From Hyalella azteca (Eukaryota > Arthropoda > Malacostraca > Amphipoda > Hyalellidae): DNA of 64,000 nt. The translations under genes and the position numbers were made by a program. The notes beneath the pieces are model-generated. The model made no database searches. It saw only the letters and a list, made by a program, of their open reading frames with translations, and had not been told where the DNA came from. The stretch spans positions 1,102,738 to 1,166,737 of the forward strand of contig NW_025934720.1 of the NCBI RefSeq assembly GCF_000764305.2, written 5' to 3'. Positions 37,336 through 48,870 of the stretch are shown piece after piece (the stretch's first letter is position 1; the number at the start of each line of letters is the position of its first letter).

Positions 37336-38984
37336 ATATCGCAAGAACTTATTCTCTGCCCGCCATTTTTCTCAGCGGGCAAGGTTTGCATCTGGATTCC
37401 CGAAACATCCTATCCTCTGCGTTTTTTTAACTTAAAAAAATTTTTATTTAATGAGTTCCAGTAACTTTTCGAAGCTCACTTTTTTTCAAAAAAGCTCGCG
37501 TTTTCACAAGTAAAGCCTCAACGCTACTCAATGTAAAAACTCAATGAGAGGCTCTCTTTTTATGGCCTAAAAATTGCACAAAGTGTACAACGGAGACTGC
37601 TTCGAATGAAAACTTTGGACTTTTCCTAAATTTTCATAAGGTAAGCCAGCTTCCACTAGTAAACTAGTATATGCATCGTAAAATTTCTCATGCTAACAAA
37701 CGAATAACAAATCCAGGTTCCGGCGTCCTATTTATTTTCTACTCATTTTCCGAATATTTATTTCCTGTCACACTGAAAATAGTTTATCTCTTTTGCCTTC
37801 CGTTCCTATTACGTCACCAAACAACGGTGACTCGGTATCCAAACGGTGGCGATTATTACAAGGAGCGAGCCGCAGCCATGCTAGCTGTGAGAATTATTGA
37901 TGAGTTATCGGTCCTATCAGTCCAATTGACGGGCACAATATTTTTATTAACGCTATCGACCAATAGAAATTCCCTCATCTATAGACATTTCCCCGTTACT
38001 GAATTCATTGATCAATACGTATGGCGGCCCAATTCTTTGCTTCACTCCTCTTACTAATAAAGTGCGCAAAATTTTCACGTTGTTTTTACCAAGCAGCGTA
38101 TCTTATTTTCATATAAAACTTTTTAACTTATCAAGTTTGACGCGTGGCTACGCATTATTTATTACCCTTAAAACCGGCGTTAAAAGTTCGTTAAACCGGC
38201 GTGTTAGCACCGGCCCGATAAAACATGAGCTTTATATGTTGAGTTTTTTTATGTTCTGATATTGCGTGCTGGTCCGTGCATGAACATTAAGTATATTATA
38301 GTTAATTCGTAATTTTAAATTTTAAATTCATCTTCGCAGCTGGAAAAATAAATATTGATAAGTAATAAATGAGTGATAAATAAGACTAGGTTTTAAACAA
38401 GTTATTGATAATACCATTTCTCCTAACCATAGGAAGATATTACCGCTCTCATATAACGACAAGAAGCAAATTTATTTATTACATACAAACAAGTACATAT
38501 ATTAGGTCATTGTTCAGTCTTCATAACGTTGCGCACTAAAAAACTCAATTTTATACATTAAATTCGCAATGAACACGCTTTTAAAATACTGAGTTCGGGA
38601 GAAGAGTGGCATCACCGGCAAAAAAAAAGTCTCCTCCTGAGGGAGGTCATCTAGGTACGAAAACTTAATTTTCTTTTACGTAATTCATGACTTTATGAGC
38701 TCCTAAGAGCTCCTATGCTCCTAACAAGGAGCAGAGCTGTGAAACGAAAACCTGGCAATTCTGCTTCAAATTTATTCTTACACTTAACAATGTATAAAAA
38801 ATATAAATATAATAGAAAAGGCATTGACTTTAAAATCAGTGACGATAAATTACGAATGAGGTTGATAGCTTGTTTATATTAGCAGTGCGATTTGGTAATA
38901 AATATAAGTAACGTCATAAAAAGAAGAATATTGAATTGCGTCATGGGAATATTGGATGCAAATTGAGAGACTGCAACGCACTTT
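37336..38984. other. Non-coding, nothing recognised
   Basis: An open frame at 37671-38057 (128 codons) has no recognisable motif or good splice boundaries. Its interior (RYPNGGDYYKERAAAMLA) looks faintly coding-like with a gtgaga donor-like site after it, but I do not call it. Confidence 0.35.
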
Positions 38985-39585
38985 AGTACCCCACCTTCTC
39001 TTCCGCGTGACTGTACCACAGTTTGATACCACACCTTCTCTTCGGCGTGACTGTACCACAGTTTGATGCCGCACCTTCTCTTCGGCGTGACTGTACCACA
39101 ATTTGGCGCCAGCACCGCTCGTTCTCTTCAGCGTGACTGTACCACAGTTTGACGCCAGCACCGCTCGTTCTCTTCAGCGTGTCTGTACCACAGTTTGATG
39201 CCGCACCTTCTCTTTAGCGTGACTGTACCACAGTTTGGTGCCACACCTTCTCTTCAGCGTGACTGTACCACAGTTTGATGCCACACCATCTCTTCAGCGT
39301 GACTGTACCACAGTTTGATGCCGCACCTTCTCTTCAGCGTGACTGTACCACAGTTTGATGCCGCACCTTCTCTTCAGCGTGACTGTACCACAGTTTGGTG
39401 CCAGCACCGCACCTTCTCTTTAGCGTGACTGTACCACAGTTTGGTGCCGCACCTTCTCTTCCGCGTGACTGTACCACAGTTTGGTGCCGCACCTTCTCTT
39501 CAGCGTGACTGTACCACAGTTTGGTGCCGCACCTTCTCTTCAGCGTGACTGTACCACAGTTTGGCCCAGCACCGCTCCTTCTCTT
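38985..39585. repeat. 40-bp minisatellite, about 14 copies
   Basis: Unit: cttctcttcagcgtgactgt, accacagtttgatgccgcac. Several units carry an extra agcaccgctcg-type insertion between the gcc and cttctc parts. Units differ by few substitutions, so homogenisation is recent. Confidence 0.95.
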
Positions 39586-40430
39586 CAACATGGCGGCTGT
39601 GATTGCGCTGTCACCGCTCCAGACGAGGGTGGCACTCGCTACCCAATATTATTGATGCGCTATTACAAGAGTATAGTATTAGAAAATAGTATTAGAATTT
39701 TCGTACATACTTGTGTACCGATGACTACTAAATGGCGAGTTGAGGAAATAGGAGTTCCATAACAACTCTAATGCAACATTTAGAGGCATCCAAACTTAAT
39801 TATATTTGATGTTTTTTCTATGTTATTATGTTTTAGTATATTATTATTGTATGATTGTGATTTAAGCCAGAATAATCAGAAGTTAATCGAGTGTCACGCA
39901 ACACTTTACGCAAGCCTGCAGACGTTATTGAGAGCGGTCGCCGGTCGCCAACGCTGCAAGAGCAAATGTGAAGAATGAGAGAACAATTGTTGAGAGAGCG
40001 CTCCTGCTAGTCCCTTGCTATTGATGCGAGATGGCCCAGGGCAATATTTAACCTTTTTCTGTCTCAAAGCTCTGCTGGACAAATGATATTTTTACCTTTT
40101 ATTGTTAAATAAATAAGCGTTAGATTGGGCGTGCTGCGCGAGTAAAACAAACGCTAAAAATTCATGTTCGCAATATATAAATAGGTAGTGAACCATAATT
40201 TTGAGCACAGGTCTCGTGTCATCCCTATAATCTGGGTCTTGAATTGCCGATCTCGCATATTTTCTTTGGTACCATAAAATTTCCTCAAAAAATTATTCAC
40301 TCAATTGCATTTAATATATTACCCAATATAACATCTTGTAATGTTATATATGCTGTCATGATGTCAACATTGAAGATCTTGAAATGAAATCAGGCGGCGA
40401 CATTGAGCGGGAGAGTAACTGTTAACTAGG
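39586..40430. other. Non-coding, nothing recognised
   Basis: A transition from the minisatellite to AT-rich sequence with no exon or element supported. Confidence 0.4.
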
Positions 40431-40437
40431 TTCCTCT

Positions 40438-40510
40438 GGAAATAACTGTTAGAAATAAGGTTCCCAGTGAAAATATTCTTGCGGGAACCTTATTTCTAAC
40501 AGTTATTTCC
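40438..40510. other. Perfect 28-bp inverted repeat (hairpin)
   Basis: Left arm 40438-40465 begins ggaaataactgttagaaata. Right arm 40483-40510 is its exact reverse complement. The spacer is 17 bp. Sequences on both sides (gtaactgttaactaggttcc at about 40415 and accgtatttctactgggatcc-like at about 40530) resemble degraded further copies, so the hairpin grew out of a small direct/inverted cluster. Confidence 0.9.
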
Positions 40511-40893
40511 AGTGGAATCTATTTTATTGCACGTATTTCTACTGGGATCCTCTTTTTCTAGCAACTAATTCTCAAAAAATATTAATGAAAGATAGCACGG
40601 CGATACCGAACTCAACTCAGGCTTGTTTACGAGCCTGGCGTCGATACTATGGAAGGTCCGACCGCAGATCGATGCTCGGCAAGAGGACGACAGGTGCATG
40701 TTTGCTGCCGTGACTGTTGGCTTCATAACTGGGCTTCTGATCGATGTAGTATTCAAGAGGGCACTTCTTTATTGCATGGTTATTGAAATTTAGTACTAAA
40801 TAATAATAAAATAAATCTTTACAATAAGTTCGTAACACAAACGAAAAATAAGCATGAATCTTAATATAGTTAGCTGTTCCTTTCACTGCATTT

Positions 40894-41275
40894 CTCTGCC
40901 TTGCACGCACCACTCGGCAGTGCACGCACCACTCGGCAGTGCACGCACCACACGGCAGTGCACGCACCACTCGGCAGTGCACGCACCACTCGGCAGTGCA
41001 CGCACCACTTGGCAGTGCACGCGCCACTCGGCAGTGCACGCACCACACGACAGTGCACGCACCACTCGGCAGTGCGCGCACCACACGGCAGTGCACGCAC
41101 CACACGACAGTGCACGCACCACACGACAGTGCGCGCACCACACGACAGTGCACGCACCACACGACAGTGCGCGCACCACACGACAGTGCACGCACCACCC
41201 GACAGTGCACGCACCACACGGCAGTGCACGCACCACACGGCAGTGCGCGCACCACACGACAGTGCACGCACTACG
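40894..41275. repeat. 19-bp minisatellite, about 20 copies
   Basis: Unit cagtgcacgcaccactcgg with left-half units ending ctcgg and right-half units ending acacgg or acacga. It is strongly GC-rich in an AT-rich region. Stop-free frames on both strands (up to 220 codons) are produced by the array. Each unit contains GCGTG on the minus strand. Confidence 0.95.
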
Positions 41276-43560
41276 TGCGCCTGTTATATATACGCTCAAA
41301 CTGTCAAGCGTGCTATTTGCACGTATCATGATCGAACTTACGCATGAAATACTGGACTGTATAATTCATGTACGCTGCGTAGATGAAGTGCAACGACCCA
41401 CAAGCATCATGTTAACGTGTCAAGTTATTCATGTAGACGTGTATTACTCATTCAAATTTCTCAACAGAAAAAATAAGTATCCTGCAAACTTTCTTAAAAT
41501 GTTCACCTTCGTCTAAATTGAAATTTATTCTAAATCTGAATAGAAATTAAAGTTGGGGTTATAATCCTGTTCAACAAACGCTTTTCCCTTCATTTCAGAT
41601 GAGCGTCCTTGTCAATGCTTTCTAACCTCAACACCCACTGGGTAATTTCTTCATACGAATTCGTGATAGCGCCTCCTCAGTCCACGGTACAAAGGAATTG
41701 CCTTCTCGATTCAGTATTCTTCCCATACGCCGGTTGAATAAACTTATCTCGTGGCCTAAACCCCCTTGAAAGGTCCTGCTATGAATGGTCTGTTCATAGT
41801 ACCACTATGATAGCGGCGAACGGTCCTACTATGAACGGCGCATGTATCAAAATCAGGCACGTGCAGCTAAGAATGATGTCTCCATTCGACGCCAGGTACC
41901 GTGATAGCCTTTCTTGATTGATCATGTACAGCCAAATAAGGTGCTTTGATCTACAGAAATATCTAATTGAATGCCAGCCGGTTCTTCCTTTATATTGTGG
42001 TTCTGGTAAGACTTCTAAAGTTGATGTCGTAGTTGACAATGAATTTCATTTGACCAACTTCATGATTATTTATGTTGATTTAAATTATCAATAAATTTTC
42101 AATTAGCAGCAACAGAGTACGGGCTTGAGTAGTGCTGCAATAGAGGGCATAATAATTGGAAACTCAGCCTAGAGTTCGGCCGCAAGAGCGATCTAGTCTC
42201 TACCTGCTCCACAATATCATGTGGCATGGTTGAATGATCATGTGGTGGATTATTAGGCGCGTTCCCGAACACTGTATCCCAATGCACGTTTGTCCTAATT
42301 ACCGCGTGTAAATAATTCGTGCCTAATCTCCAGAGATTATGATAAAATTTGTTGGAATTCTTTCCGATGAAGAACTACAAATTTTTAAAGAAACCTGACG
42401 CAAATTTCTTGCACCGATTAAATAGAAGAAATTAAACTCTACAATATCAATATCGAAACCACTGCGATTATTTTCATTATTAAACTTAAGAATTTTGTTT
42501 TACTTTGAATTTACATCGGAGCACCAATTAAATTTACAATCGCAGCCTCGCGCTGGCTTTCAAATAGCAGAGTTTGGGGTCAGCAAGAGTTCATCGAACT
42601 CTTTTATCAGGACTTTCTCACGTTAATTAACGTTTTATCCTAACGCCCCATGACTGCAGCAAAAAGAGCAGTGATTTTTCTCCAGTATCGACGACTTTTA
42701 AAGAATTCTATTAGTTTATCGAGTTTACAAATGAGATAGATTAGATTGTTAAGGTATAGGAAGCCGATAGTCTGCTCATACATACATACATTCGTCAGAT
42801 AATAATATCTGCGTAGTCTTTGGCAATGATAACGCCAGACAGTCGTCCCTGATGAGGGAGGGGCTCACCCGGTGGCTGCTTGCGTTCATGAAGTTGTGAA
42901 CCACATTAGGTCTAAGTACTCTAAACAGTCACAAATTTCGATAATGCGTATTGTATATTCGGTCATCATTGCAGTAATTAATCATGATAAATGATTGCAA
43001 TATTATCATTAGTTTAATTGTTTCAACAGTCGAGATTTTTTACAGAAAACGACATGGGTTCACAAACTGGGAACAGGAATGCGTATCCTATTACTTTGCT
43101 ACAAAATACGTCCTTCCGACACTCGTACAGAAAGGCTAAAATTTCGAAACATCGAGAGTGGCTTATTGTGCTCCTATGGCAACTGCAAAGAAGTGCAATT
43201 GGACGTTACTCGAAAATAAAAACACTATTCTTATCTGAAATCTCCTATAATAACGATTTATTTAAATTTACCTATCTCATTTTTTCTGTTCGCAATATTT
43301 TTACGCAATAATATGTCTTTATGTGAAGTTCTGTAGGTCGCTTTCTCTGTTAATGCTGTGCACAACGAATTTTCTTGGCGAACGTAGGTGAATTTGCGAT
43401 AAAGATATTGTTATATGGTCAGAATGGTATTCATAAGTATATGTGAGGCATAGGGTAATTTACATTCTTCGTTGTACTTGTGTGAACACCATTGTTAGCG
43501 TTGTTTATTATAAAATGATAAGAAAGAGTTGCCATCTGTGCCTCGAAACCAAGCATACCT
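41276..43560. other. Non-coding, nothing recognised
   Basis: AT-rich sequence. A short (acat)n run occurs near 42780. Open frames are short and unsupported. Confidence 0.5.
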
Positions 43561-43730
43561 GTCAGTGTCGGGGTTAGTGCGTACGTCAGTTGGTACAGAT
43601 AGTTTAGTTTGAACCTAAAATGGTCGAGTGAGGTTGTCGGTGTTTTGCTCCTGAGTGTTCTTCGTGTGCCGGTAGAAAAACAAAACCAAGTTACTGCTCG
43701 CAGCCAGTAGTGTGACATTATCTTTTTAAA

Positions 43731-43805
43731 ATGCCCTCAGCAAAAAATAACCCTGTAAAACAGCGAAAGAAAAAGCCAAAGACTTTAATACACGTTGACC
43801 CGGAG
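43731..43805 (+). CDS. Candidate alternative first coding exon of dlg1, short basic N terminus
   Basis: ATG 43731 has an A at -3 (ttaaaATG). A 25-codon frame follows and ends at a consensus donor (ccggag|gtaagt, 43806) in phase 0. The peptide runs from MPSAKNNPVKQRKKKPKTLI to HVDPE and is dominated by a lysine/arginine cluster. An in-frame stop lies at 43713, so this is a start, not an internal exon. The 150 bp upstream are GC-richer than the surroundings and contain TCAGT initiator-like words (43562 and 43586) without a TATA box. Phase and strand allow direct joining to the PDZ1 exon 15.6 kb downstream. No exon of another gene is seen in between. It could still start an unrelated gene. Confidence 0.42.
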
Positions 43806-46800
43806 GTAAGTTATTGAACACGAAGACTGGCACAGAGTGCGGACACCTCTCAACTTTTATCTTTTAACAGGCTTGGTTGCAGAGTGCACAGAAATAAAGG
43901 ATGCTTTAGACCAGATGTAGTACAACGACACAATTAAATCGCTTTCATGTTTATTAATATGCTATAGTTTACCGATAATTGTATTTTAAATAACTATGCT
44001 TGGCAGCGTGAAGCTTTATCTTTACTGAATCCATACTGAATTACTGATGCATTTAATTTTAAATAGACTATGAAAAAAATACTAAAACAAAAGGCAGAAG
44101 GCTTCAAACCACGAGCCTCATAGAGTAGACGGGTCACGGGTTTGTCTTGTGTAGGTAGGCTTAGGATGCATTTTAGCTTTTTCCTACCAATAATTTTCTG
44201 AAAGTATGCCTGCACAAAAATTAAAATTCAATAGGCCTAATAGGCTAATACTAAGTCTAAGACAGTATCAGGCAGAAATTCCCCTAAATTGCAGGCAAAA
44301 TAATAATTTCATAGGTGATTTTTGAAAATTATAGGTGAAAATAGATTTTCTAGTTTTTTCACTGAAGAAATTATGAATGGGCCATAGAAACGTGACCGAC
44401 TGACCGTACGTGTGAAATTGACCAGACATATTCATGGTGTTTTTGTCAATTCACAGCTAGCTTCTGAATATTTTTCCACGTAAAGTTGTCCTTGTCATTG
44501 TCAACTTGTCACTTGGCATATACCTATGCCACTTGTGGCTTGCAGCTTGTGACTAAACTCTGTATATACTAGTCTGGAAAAGTCCTATTTTTGTCTGAAA
44601 TATCGCGGCTCTAATATCATATAATTTCAGTAGGTATGAAATCTCGCGGCTCGAATGTCATAAATTTTTGTTTGATTAAAAAATCGCGGTTTGCACTTCG
44701 CAAACATGTCATTTCATAAAATTTTCAACTAGCCATTTTTTTACTAGATAAGTTAAACTTAAATTGAAACATGCAAAATACAGGTCTATACTCTAGCTTC
44801 ACTTACCATAAATTGCTGGCTCCTGCCTCTCATAGTTTTGATGTAATTTCATAAAAAGTGATGGTCTTTTTGAGTTTTGTGGGTTTTTGTTGAAAAAACA
44901 AAAAGTGGTCTAAGTTACCCCGGGAGTCAAAGTAGCCCCATTTTACGGTAGTGATAAACTGTTTGTGTAGAAAGAATATTATGGTTTGAGACTTTTGAAT
45001 AAGTCTGTGAATATATTGGGAATCCTTTAAGTATACTTGTATTTGCTGATTTTAAGTGGTAAATAAATTAATAGAGGATTGATTTAAGAGACAGTTTTAG
45101 ACACATAAAAACTAATTCTGACACGGTGTCGGAATTACGACACACACACGTGACACATGGTGTCGTATTCCGACACAGCTCACACAGGGTGTTGGAATTA
45201 CAAATTACGATTTTGAAGCGCTGTCGGAATTAGTCTCACAATATGCCGCATTTAGTCACACACGGTGTTGGAATTCAGCAATTTTGTAGATTTGAATTCT
45301 GAAGGCCTTTTAAATGAATATGGCAACAGTTTATGACGTTTCATCATTGCTGGCGCATAGTGTGGTGTTTTGAGAGTGACGTAAACTAATCAGAACTTGA
45401 GTTGCGCATACGGTGATCTATTTATAGCTATTTATTTCTTGCTACGTCCTTAAGGTATCGGAATATGGTGTGTTGACCCTGATACTGTTCTAAACCCTAT
45501 CTGGAATTTTGGTAGAATTTAGAGAAAAATTGTAGCAGGCAAAATTTTTTGAAAATTGGAGGCAAAAATAAGCCATTATATATATACCGTATCTTATTTT
45601 TCATAAAAAAATAAGGCAAGGGCCAAAAAATGGGTAAATTGACCACATGTACAGGCATCTTTGTCTCATTCTATCATAAAAAGGTGGCTTCTGCCCAGTT
45701 TTCTAGAATGGGTCTGAACTAAAATTTGTAGGGTTTGATAACTTCACAATGACTATGAAGCTATTTTAATTTTGCCATAAATATGGGGTTCAGTTCTGTT
45801 CAAAAAATAGGTTATTTCTGTCGAAGGCCGGTAAATTAAGTGCTGTTGCAATGCTTTAACAATAGAGGAATGCAACTGCAAAACTTGACAACTTTTTGAG
45901 TCACAAAATTATTGCTGGATGTATTATGTACATATATTCAAGATCAATCCTATCTATCTAACTTCAAACTATATCCTATCTATACCTATAACCTAAATTT
46001 TATACCTACAATAATTTGAAAATTTATACAGAATTTTTCATACAATTTGAATGTAAATATCCAAATGTAAAGGGTAACTATCTAGCTTCAATGAAATTTG
46101 ATGTCTTCAAGTTAATTGATGGAATAAATATTGCTACTTCAATCTTTAAAAAAAATTGGGATTTAACATAAATTTTATTGTCCAAGTCAGAACCTTCATT
46201 CAAATGTTCATTTTTAAAATTTACATTCACAAAACATTCAAATGTTCATTTAAAAAATTTACATTCACAAATACACCCAAAATTTGCAGAATTTTCGGTT
46301 GTTAGATAACTTTTAGCAACTGAAATGCCTGTAAAGTTAGTCTGCAAAATCACTAATTTTTTATCTTTAATTGGACTCTATGTTTTTTCTTCACTTCAAA
46401 GTGTCCCTACCATAATTGAGCAAAATTAATTATTTTTTAGTAAGTAATCATCTGAAAATAGCATTTTTCTCTGTTATTAAAAGTTAAGGTGGGCTTGGAT
46501 CCATTTGTATTCATCTTTTGACCAGTTTATATGTTGCAGATCAGGAACAAATAAATTGTTCATTCCAGTATGTTTTTTATTGGTTTACACATTCAACTCG
46601 AGTAGGCTGACCCACTCAATTATTGGATTTGATTGTTAAAATACATTCCCATAGTTCTATTTACTGTATTGATTGTTCAAACCATACAGTTTGATACTTT
46701 GACCATTGAGATTACCAGGATGCAGAGCATAGGTATTACATGTTTTGAGAATATTTTAATTTGATTAGAGTCATGTTTGATAATTATGCCATGAGCTTGT

Positions 46801-48514
46801 TTAAGAAAGAATCCTCAAGGTGTGTTTGTCAGTACTCAGCTTGCAAGCAAATCTAATGCTACTTTTAAGCATCTCAGCAAAAAATTAAAACATCTTGAGT
46901 TTAGTGTATTGCTTGAAAAATTCTAAAAAGAGTGTTTTTTCATCATAGGTATGTACTTGGATGCCAGTATCACTTTTCTTGTGACGTAAGTGCTTTTCAT
47001 TATAATTTAATAAACTCTGAGTAATGCAAATTGATGTTTATTAGTTTGGCAACACTATATATGTATATTCCTATATAATAAATATCACCATGGCTACTGT
47101 GCCTTTTGAGTGAAATGAAATCACATATGTAGTTATTTGACATCACTGAATCGCAACTGCACGATTCAAGTCTGATGAATAGGTCTCTTCCCAGCACTTG
47201 AAGCACGGAATTTTTCTATAATCTTATATTATCTTGCCTTGGAGTCTCTTCTCAGTAATTTTACCTGCAGAAATAATCACCACAATCTCCAGAGATTGTT
47301 TTTTATTGCTTTCTATTTTAAAACGATTTATGGAGATGAATAGGGATTCTCTTGCAACTTTTTTCAGGGGACAAAGAGAGTTCAATCTAAAGACAAAGAG
47401 ACAAAGAGAGTTTCTAGTTCAATTGAGCTTCATCTGCTAGACAAGCCTTACTTAGAGATAATTAATCTTACCCTATGGGATAAATTTATTTATTTAGGAA
47501 ATCGTTTGCTTCATTTTATAGTTATATACACTTCATTCCTGAGTCACTCATACATGGACTCATTTATCAAGGTTGCTTCCTTGAACACACTGAACATTCC
47601 AGATAAATATTCACTCGAGGCATAGTGCCTCGTTCGACATCGTACGTTGTTATATTAGAGGGACATTTTTTTCCTCATTGGCATCTCATTTTTCTCAGTC
47701 CGGTAATCCGGCAACGCGATCCTTGTTCCGTTATCCGTACCATCTGACCTTCAGACTTCGTCAACATGACAGTGGCATCCATCAGCCTCAGGCGTAAATG
47801 ACTATAATTGCCGGATTTTCCACAATGCATCAATTGTACTCGAACGTAATGCATTATTGTTTGCTGGCAAAAAGCTGCTCTACCAACCGATAGGTCTATG
47901 ATAGGTCTATAGCTATAACTAAGACCATGCACCGGTATAGCCTTATTTATACATACTTACCTGCCCTTCTTTTGTTATCTTTCTCTCATGGTCCGAGACG
48001 CAGAAGCTGCCTTCGTATGATTATATATGTCTCTCAAATATTCTCGCTTCCGCTAGTGTTTGGTTAATGGTTTGCCAAGACATAATCTTCAATTAAAAAC
48101 GTGTTTCCTCAAAAATTCCTTCTCGTTTTTGGCTTTCGATTGACGACGAGTCATTGCCAGCGTGACAAATTATTGCAAAACTGTTACTAAAAATGGCATG
48201 CAGTGCAATCTTGGGAACTTGCATTCCTCTAAGTAAAAGCTTCGAAAAATAAATTGAACGATAATTTAATTACTGAATGCATTTAACCCTTACCTTTTCC
48301 ATTTGATCGTATTTTATTCTGTTTTGAAAATCCTTCCACGATTGTTCAATATTTCGTTCAGCGTGGAATGTTAAATGCATTAAATATCTAATTTTAAACA
48401 TACATTTGCATACTACATGCACTGCGTGTTGATGATGTGGCAGAGTATAATTATGTGCATTCAGTTGTGTTGGTATATTAGAATCTACATTTTACCGTGC
48501 CGATTACGCCATGT
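43806..48514. other. Intron-like AT-rich stretch with small repeats
   Basis: No exon is supported. Small features: tgaaatctcgcggctcgaat-type phrases repeated about 50 bp apart at 44600-44700; the hairpin at 45126-45176; and a tandem duplication of about 42 bp (cattcaaatgttcattt, aaaatttacattcaca) at 46196-46270. Confidence 0.5.
45126..45176. other. Inverted repeat of GTGTCGGAATTACGACAC
   Basis: Left arm 45126-45143 pairs with 45160-45176 (gtgtcgtattccgacac), differing by one deleted base. Each arm is itself near-palindromic. Related words (gtgttggaatta, ctgtcggaatta) recur to about 45275, so this is a small cluster of one motif in both orientations. Confidence 0.75.
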
Positions 48515-48870
48515 AGACTAAGTATAGTCAAATGGGGTAAGACAGGATCGCAGCCTTCATGGGGTAAGAAAGGACCAGCCCATATCATGCATTCTAATTG
48601 CACTGAATTTAATTTGATAGAAGAATATGTTAGAGCAATCATTGCATGTCATTTCAGTGCTTGTTATGGGGTAAGATGGGACCAGCTCACTTTTTTTAAT
48701 CTGTACAGAAAACTATGTTGTATGCAGAAATTCTGAGTTGTAGCTTAGAAGCCCATTGCATAACTACACCTTGTGATAGGTTTAGGGTTTTTTATTTATT
48801 CATGGTATAGATGCTACATGCTTGTTAGAGATATCGGTCCTGTCTTACCCCATCTGACTATATATAGTCT
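48515..48870. mobile_element. Foldback/MITE-like element, 36-bp inverted ends
   Basis: The left end 48515-48550 (agactaagtatagtcaaatg...) and the right end 48835-48870 are inverted copies matching at 32 of 36 positions. Inside, the word atggggtaagaaaggaccag and a second version at about 48668 repeat the terminal ggggtaaga(c)aggac motif. So the element is built of several direct and inverted copies of one 20-bp module. No coding capacity. Exact edges and target duplication are uncertain because the ends are themselves palindromic (tatatagtct). Confidence 0.75.

Noticed and set aside
37671..38057. 128-codon open frame
   Set aside because: No recognisable motif, AT-rich codons over much of its length and no convincing boundaries.
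38985..39585. CRISPR-like array of 40-bp units
   Set aside because: Units are contiguous without unique spacers, and the context (spliced eukaryotic gene, mariner element) excludes CRISPR.
40646..40765. Minus-strand segment reading CPLEYYIDQKPSYEANSHGS and onwards to a stop
   Set aside because: Composition is coding-like, but a second frame is equally open, the acceptor is poor and no partner exon is visible. It could be a repeat fragment.
40647..41516. Long open frames (up to 220 codons) on both strands
   Set aside because: They are created by the 19-bp array, which lacks stops in several frames. The translation is simply the repeat unit in rotation.
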